DNA of 9,586 nucleotides from an uncultured Clostridia bacterium (GTDB lineage: Bacteria; Bacillota; Clostridia; TANB77; CAG-508): assembly GCA_948485625.1 (NCBI GenBank), contig CAOMRW010000035.1, positions 1 to 9,586 on the forward strand, given 5' to 3'. The number at the start of each line of letters is the position of its first letter. Position 1 is the stretch's first letter. A program made the translations under genes and the position numbers. Under the pieces are notes generated by a model, which saw only the letters and a program-made list of their open reading frames with translations, had not been told where the DNA came from and ran no database searches. Shown piece by piece: positions 5,648 to 9,586 of this stretch.

Positions 5648-6946
5648 ATGGATACATTAGAAAAATTAAAAATACTATCAGATGCCGCAAAATACGATGC
5701 ATCTTGTAGTTCAAGCGGAAGCACCAGAAAAAACACCAATAATGGAATTGGAAACGGAAATAACTCAGGAATATGCCATACCTGGGGAGCAGATGGTAGA
5801 TGCATATCTCTATTAAAAATCCTACTCTCTAACTGCTGTATATACGATTGTAAATACTGTATAAACAAATGCACAAACTCTATAAAAAGAGCCACTTTCA
5901 CCCCAAAAGAAGTAGCAGATTTAACAATAAACTTTTACAAAAGAAACTACATTGAAGGACTCTTTCTAAGTTCAGCAGTAGTAAAATCACCAGACCATAC
6001 AATGGAACTATTAATCCAATCAGTAACTATTTTAAGAAAAAAATACAATTTCAATGGTTATATACACTGCAAAACAATCCCTGGATGCAGTAAAGAATTA
6101 ATTGACAAGCTTGGAAACCTTGTAGACCGTATGAGTATAAATATCGAACTCCCATCAAGTAATAGTCTAAAACTACTTGCACCACAAAAAGAAAAAACTG
6201 GAATTTTAGAACCAATGAGCTACATTTCTAACAATATAAAACTCAAAAAAATAGACAAATCAAAATTAAAAACAAACTTTGTTCCAGCAGGACAAACAAC
6301 TCAACTTATTGTTGGTGCAACACCTGAAAGTGACTTAAAAATACTAAAATTATCTGAAAGCCTATATAAAAAACTAAGTTTAAAAAGAGTATACTACTCT
6401 GCATATGTATCAGTTAATGAAGATACAAATTTACCAACATTAGAAAAACCTCCTCTTCTACGTGAAAATAGACTATATCAAGCAGACTGGTTACTTAGAT
6501 ATTATGGATTTCAAGCTGACGAATTGCTAGATGAAACACATGCAAATTTCAACACTCTATTAGACCCTAAATGTGATTGGGCATTAAGAAATTTAGACAA
6601 ATTTCCAGTAGAAATAAATACTGCATCATATTTCACATTACTCAGAATTCCAGGAATTGGAATAATATCAGCCAAAAAAATCATCATGGCTAGACGTAGC
6701 TTTAACTTAGATTTTAATGCCTTAAAAAAACTAGGAGTCACATTAAAAAGAGCACAATTCTTTATTACTTGTAAAGGAAAATATTATGATAAAGTCTATA
6801 AAATGAATCCATCATTTATTGAAACAAATTTACTATCACAAGAAAGACTAAAACTTCCTAATCCACAGTTTAAACAACTCTCACTATTTGATAATCTACT
6901 ACCTACAAAGGAGGATAAGATAAAATGTCTAACTGGAAACTTATAA
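5648..6946 (+). CDS. Putative DNA modification/repair radical SAM protein with helix-hairpin-helix
   Basis: This 432-residue protein matches the family annotated as 'putative DNA modification/repair radical SAM protein' (TIGR03916). The iron-sulfur motif C-x3-C-x2-C is C64, C68 and C71 in CIYDCKYC, at the front of a radical SAM barrel. A helix-hairpin-helix DNA-binding motif is at about 328-348 (FTLLRIPGIGIISAKKIIMA). Upstream is a conserved G-x-C-H-T-W segment (41-46) preceded by a serine/asparagine/glycine-rich stretch. Near the C-terminus QLSLF (410-414) matches the consensus beta sliding clamp-binding motif. The ATG at 5648 follows GGAGG by seven bases; the longer frame from 5594 begins inside the promoter -35 and is excluded. 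It overlaps the DUF4130 gene by 22 bases. Family members regularly pair with such a gene; the reaction and DNA substrate are not established. Confidence 0.9.
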   Translation: MDTLEKLKILSDAAKYDASCSSSGSTRKNTNNGIGNGNNSGICHTWGADGRCISLLKILLSNCCIYDCKYCINKCTNSIKRATFTPKEVADLTINFYKRNYIEGLFLSSAVVKSPDHTMELLIQSVTILRKKYNFNGYIHCKTIPGCSKELIDKLGNLVDRMSINIELPSSNSLKLLAPQKEKTGILEPMSYISNNIKLKKIDKSKLKTNFVPAGQTTQLIVGATPESDLKILKLSESLYKKLSLKRVYYSAYVSVNEDTNLPTLEKPPLLRENRLYQADWLLRYYGFQADELLDETHANFNTLLDPKCDWALRNLDKFPVEINTASYFTLLRIPGIGIISAKKIIMARRSFNLDFNALKKLGVTLKRAQFFITCKGKYYDKVYKMNPSFIETNLLSQERLKLPNPQFKQLSLFDNLLPTKEDKIKCLTGNL

Positions 6947-7683
6947 ACAAAACATATATCTATGATGGTACATTTGACGGATTACTAACAATTGTTTTTG
7001 ATTGTTATTCTAGCAAAACTTTACCACAAAATATTATAAAAGAAGCAACATACAGCACTAACTTTCTAGATAACACCATATTCATACAATCTGATTATGA
7101 AAAATCTGAAAGAGTATTTAAAGGAATTGAAAAAAATATTGGATATAGCACTTTATATAATAGCTATTATGCTTTTCTAAGTAATGAAAAAGATAAAGAA
7201 ATTAATATACTTAAATATCTATGTAATGGCTTTGATATTGGACCAAAAATAAATAATATGCTAACAATATCATATGTATATAAAGTAATTTCATTAAAAA
7301 GAAGAGTTTATGGTGAATGTCATAGATTTAAAGGTTTATTACGCTTTATAGAAATAAATAATAATCTATTTTATAGTTCAATACATCCTGATAATAATAT
7401 TATAGAACCTTTAGGACATCATTTTATACAAAGATTGCCCTCTCAGAATTTTATAATTCATGATAAAAATAGAAATCTATGTTTTTTATATAATGGGAAA
7501 ACATATAAAATAGAACAAATAAATAATTTTACTTTACCTAATATTTCAGAAAAAGAAAAAAATTATCAAGAACTTTGGAAGTCTTTCTTTAAATCTGTCA
7601 CAATTGATGAAAGAATAAATAGAAAATGCCAGATGCAATTTATGCCCAAAAAATATTGGAAAGATTTAATTGAAAATCCATAA
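6925..7683 (+). CDS. DUF4130 'probable DNA metabolism' protein
   Basis: This 252-residue protein matches TIGR03915/DUF4130, the regular partner of the radical SAM protein encoded just upstream. The N-terminus carries Y-x-Y-D-G-T-F-D-G-L-L-T (11-22). The central block holds GECHRFKGLLRF (130-141) and IHPDNNIIEPLGHHFIQR (153-170). The C-terminal block includes IDERINRKCQMQFMPKKYW (227-245), conserved in the family. In other lineages the same domain is fused to a uracil-DNA glycosylase-like (UdgX-type) domain, which this protein lacks, arguing for a DNA-related role. The conserved H/E/R/W residues could form an active or nucleotide-binding site, but no function is proven. The ATG follows AAGGAGG by ten bases inside the end of the upstream gene, so translation is likely coupled. 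The operon ends at the hairpin at 7725-7767. Confidence 0.88.
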   Translation: MSNWKLINKTYIYDGTFDGLLTIVFDCYSSKTLPQNIIKEATYSTNFLDNTIFIQSDYEKSERVFKGIEKNIGYSTLYNSYYAFLSNEKDKEINILKYLCNGFDIGPKINNMLTISYVYKVISLKRRVYGECHRFKGLLRFIEINNNLFYSSIHPDNNIIEPLGHHFIQRLPSQNFIIHDKNRNLCFLYNGKTYKIEQINNFTLPNISEKEKNYQELWKSFFKSVTIDERINRKCQMQFMPKKYWKDLIENP

Positions 7684-7724
7684 ATATTACTATAAATCAC
7701 TTTCACAGATTTTATAATTTAACA

Positions 7725-7767
7725 TATAAATAAGGAAGATTTTAAATTCAAATCTCCCTTATTTATA
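7725..7767. terminator. Terminator between convergent operons
   Basis: Inverted repeat with 18-base arms (7725-7742 and 7750-7767), one mismatch (7736/7756) and a seven-base loop, placed 42 bases after the DUF4130 stop and 38 bases after the DUF4097 stop. T-rich sequence follows on the plus strand. It probably serves both operons. Confidence 0.75.
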
Positions 7768-7804
7768 TTATTTATTAAATGATTAAATAAACTCAAAATT
7801 AAAT

Positions 7805-8650
7805 TTATTTTATAAAATTAACTTTTACTTCCCCTACTCCTGCTTGAACTCTGATATAACTTTTTCCATCTCCAACAATTTGATTATCTTCTACTTTTTT
7901 TCCATCTACTAATAAAGCACCTAATCCTGTATTTGTTTTAACCTTATAACTATCTTTATTTCCTTTTAAATTAACTATTAGTTGTCCTACTCCTGCTTCT
8001 ATATTTGCCTCTTCTATTATTTCAGAATTTATAACAAACTTTCCTACCCCAGAATGTAAGTTAAGTTCATTAACTTTTGAGTTTACTATTTTTGCATCTC
8101 CTGCTCCACCATATATCTTAAGGAAATCAGCTTTTAAATCATCAATTGTAAACTTTCCAACTCCAGTTTCAATCTCTATTCTATCAGCAACTAATTTCTC
8201 AATATAAGTTTCATTAACTCCTGCCTCTATATCCACTTTCCCTAAGTTTTGAGTCTCTGGAATATAAATTACTACTTCAGGAACAACTTCATCTGAAAAG
8301 TTAAACCAATTAAGTCCTGAGCTTTTATCTTTTATTTTTAATGTATCATCGTTCATTTTACAATAAAATTCATTATTTATATTGCTAGCTTCAACTCTAA
8401 ATTCTTCACCTTTTCTAATTTTTAATCTACTCACACTTAATTCTATTTCTAAGTTATTAACATTACTAAATCTTTCATCAAAAGATACCACACTATACTC
8501 AGTATTAGAAATTTCCTTATACTTATCAATTCCTATTGAAACACCAAATATTATAGATATTCCAAAAACTATAGCACTTATAATAACAAATACTAAATAA
8601 AATCCAAATGCAATTGCTCCATATTTTATTACTTTTTGTAAAGATGTCAT
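7805..8650 (-). CDS. DUF4097 (LiaG-like) membrane-anchored beta-repeat protein
   Basis: This 281-residue protein has one long N-terminal membrane segment (about residues 11-40) and a C-terminal DUF4097-type domain built of short beta turns. Seven G-x-G/G-x-N turns recur roughly every 19-29 residues (GVN144, GVG163, GAG182, GVG201, GVG221, GLG242, GVG271), each followed by alternating hydrophobic strands such as KFTI and KFVI. This is the pattern of a right-handed beta-helix stack. Such proteins (B. subtilis LiaG and YvlB types) accompany envelope-stress systems. The start ATG overlaps the stop of the LiaF-like gene (ATGA), with GGAGG eleven bases upstream, so the two are translationally coupled. 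The sequence-visible role is membrane-tethered and probably extracytoplasmic; the partner is inferred to be the LiaF-like protein. Confidence 0.8.
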   Translation of the reverse strand: MTSLQKVIKYGAIAFGFYLVFVIISAIVFGISIIFGVSIGIDKYKEISNTEYSVVSFDERFSNVNNLEIELSVSRLKIRKGEEFRVEASNINNEFYCKMNDDTLKIKDKSSGLNWFNFSDEVVPEVVIYIPETQNLGKVDIEAGVNETYIEKLVADRIEIETGVGKFTIDDLKADFLKIYGGAGDAKIVNSKVNELNLHSGVGKFVINSEIIEEANIEAGVGQLIVNLKGNKDSYKVKTNTGLGALLVDGKKVEDNQIVGDGKSYIRVQAGVGEVKVNFIK

Positions 8651-9330
8651 TTTATATCAACACCTCCAAATAAACAAAATGCATTAATATAAATTGTAGG
8701 CAAACTTTCATTAAATCCATTTTTAGTCTTATTAGATACTCCTCCAAAAATTGGTGTAGATTTAATTTTTATATTTACATTTTTAGGTACTTTAATATCA
8801 ATACCTCCAAATATTGCACTCGCATTAATAATTTCATCATGATTTATTATTGCTTCTGATAAATCAATTTCAACTCCACCAAATACTGAATCAATATTAG
8901 CTCCCTTAAATTCTTGCCCTTTAAAATCACTCTTTACTCCACCAAAAGTTGCACAAAATTCTTCTCCATCAGCTCTTTCTGAATTTAATTTAGTTATTTT
9001 TTCATTTACTTTTGCATGAAATAAATCTTTAAATATAAAACTTAGTCCTAACATTACTAGAATAAATGGGAATATTAATTTTCCTATAATTGAAAAAGAC
9101 AAAATATCTCTAGTACATAACAATAATACTACCCCTATCACTAACCAAATAATATTCCATATTTTACTTTCATTTTTAAATAAATCTATAAAGCTTGGTA
9201 CTATTATAAATAGTGTCCACCATCCTTTAAAAAATATATTAATATTAGTAATTCCCATTGCATTAAATCCTATAATAAGTCCAACTACAATAAATACTAA
9301 TCCCCATAAAATACTTGAAATTTTTTTCAT
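8647..9330 (-). CDS. LiaF-like membrane protein with FGG repeats
   Basis: This 227-residue protein has four predicted membrane helices (about residues 7-27, 36-50, 58-73 and 84-100), matching the LiaI/LiaF-like transmembrane region. A C-terminal soluble domain resembles the cell-wall-active antibiotics response domain of LiaF (PF09922). It contains five F-G-G-x repeats at 129, 150, 174, 195 and 221, spaced 21-26 residues apart and separated by charged strands, giving a beta-helix-like stack. In B. subtilis LiaF inhibits the LiaRS two-component system. No histidine kinase or response regulator lies next to it here, so the regulated partner is unknown. The ATG follows AGGAGG (9339-9344) by eight bases. 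It is first in the two-gene operon with the DUF4097 gene. Confidence 0.8.
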   Translation of the reverse strand: MKKISSILWGLVFIVVGLIIGFNAMGITNINIFFKGWWTLFIIVPSFIDLFKNESKIWNIIWLVIGVVLLLCTRDILSFSIIGKLIFPFILVMLGLSFIFKDLFHAKVNEKITKLNSERADGEEFCATFGGVKSDFKGQEFKGANIDSVFGGVEIDLSEAIINHDEIINASAIFGGIDIKVPKNVNIKIKSTPIFGGVSNKTKNGFNESLPTIYINAFCLFGGVDIK

Positions 9331-9362
9331 AAATATATCCTCCTATCAATTTTATAACATAT

Positions 9363-9388
9363 TTATTTCATATATATTATTTCATATA
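9363..9388 (-). repeat. Two direct repeats in the leader of the LiaF-like operon
   Basis: TATATGAAATAA occurs twice on the minus strand (9377-9388 and 9363-9374), 14 bases apart, between the candidate -10 element and the ribosome binding site. This could be a tandem operator, but low-complexity AT sequence makes chance possible. Confidence 0.3.
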
Positions 9389-9389
9389 C

Positions 9390-9418
9390 ATTTTAATACA
9401 TATACATATATTTTACAA
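9390..9418 (-). promoter_or_regulatory. Candidate promoter of the LiaF-like operon
   Basis: On the minus strand TTGTAA (9413-9418) is 17 bases from TAAAAT (9390-9395), about 60 bases upstream of the start codon. Each hexamer has one or two departures from consensus. Confidence 0.4.
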
Positions 9419-9517
9419 TACAAATTAAAAATATTTATACACTATATCAACATAATACTTTGTTTATAAACATAATTAAAATATTCTAACCTTTTTATAT
9501 TTTTAGATAACAGCAAT

Positions 9518-9551
9518 CAACTGCATGAAAATATCATGCAGTTGTATTTTT
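9518..9551 (+). terminator. Orphan plus-strand intrinsic terminator
   Basis: A perfect 11-bp stem (arms 9518-9528 and 9534-9544, AAATA loop) is followed by TATTTTT. It reads as a strong plus-strand terminator, but the preceding gene runs on the minus strand and no open frame of note lies on the plus strand between 9331 and 9517. Confidence 0.65.
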
Positions 9552-9586
9552 AATATATTTTTTTATATCTTATATAAGTATATATT

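Noticed and set aside
5434..5901. Long open frame on the minus strand across the palindrome and the start of the radical SAM gene
   Set aside because: It is antisense to a clear radical SAM coding region and its promoter, reads through the palindrome, has no ribosome binding site and resembles no protein family.
6511..6741. Minus-strand open frame inside the radical SAM gene
   Set aside because: It is antisense to the conserved helix-hairpin-helix region, with no ribosome binding site or family likeness.
8382..8600. Plus-strand open frame inside the DUF4097 gene
   Set aside because: It is the antisense shadow of the membrane segment and first repeats; no initiation signal.

Overview
The window is very AT-rich chromosomal DNA with strong AGGAGG-type ribosome binding sites, near-consensus sigma-A promoters and hairpin-plus-T-run terminators. 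Together with a small Spo0E-like gene preceded by a Spo0A box, this points to an endospore-forming, low-GC Gram-positive bacterium of the Clostridia type. The genus cannot be fixed from the sequence. No rRNA, tRNA, transposase or cas gene is visible.

Left part (1-3942). After about 500 bases without a recognisable gene comes a 54-codon Spo0E-like gene (minus strand) with its own promoter, an upstream Spo0A box and a terminator. Next, also on the minus strand, is a two-gene operon for a split M16 zinc peptidase. The upstream gene (YmfF-like) lacks the zinc site but has the substrate-binding R/Y pair; the downstream gene (YmfH-like) has the zinc site. Upstream of these is rpsU (ribosomal protein S21) with a consensus promoter, a roughly 95-base leader and its own terminator.

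Middle (3943-5592). A plus-strand YcxB-like membrane protein gene is followed by an intergenic stretch with four degenerate copies of a roughly 30-base motif at 60-67 base intervals, whose spacing resembles a decayed CRISPR array. A minus-strand pair of overlapping frames follows: a 41-codon membrane peptide and a 122-codon membrane-anchored protein. These may be one two-helix protein gene broken by a one-base frameshift. Their leader contains a striking GC-rich palindrome with arms of about 40 bases, resembling REP/BIME-type mobile hairpins.

Right part (5594-9586). A perfect TTGACA-17-TATAAT promoter drives a two-gene operon: a radical SAM protein with a helix-hairpin-helix motif and a C-terminal QLSLF motif matching the consensus for binding the beta sliding clamp, and a DUF4130 protein. 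This is a conserved gene pair labelled 'DNA modification/repair' whose chemistry is not established. It ends at a shared terminator facing a convergent minus-strand operon: a LiaF-like four-helix membrane protein and a DUF4097 (LiaG-like) membrane-anchored beta-repeat protein, probably for envelope-stress sensing. The window closes with a strong plus-strand terminator that has no visible gene in front of it.

The best candidate for under-described biology is the radical SAM/DUF4130 pair with its possible tie to the replication clamp. Next come the degenerate repeat cluster and the large palindrome.
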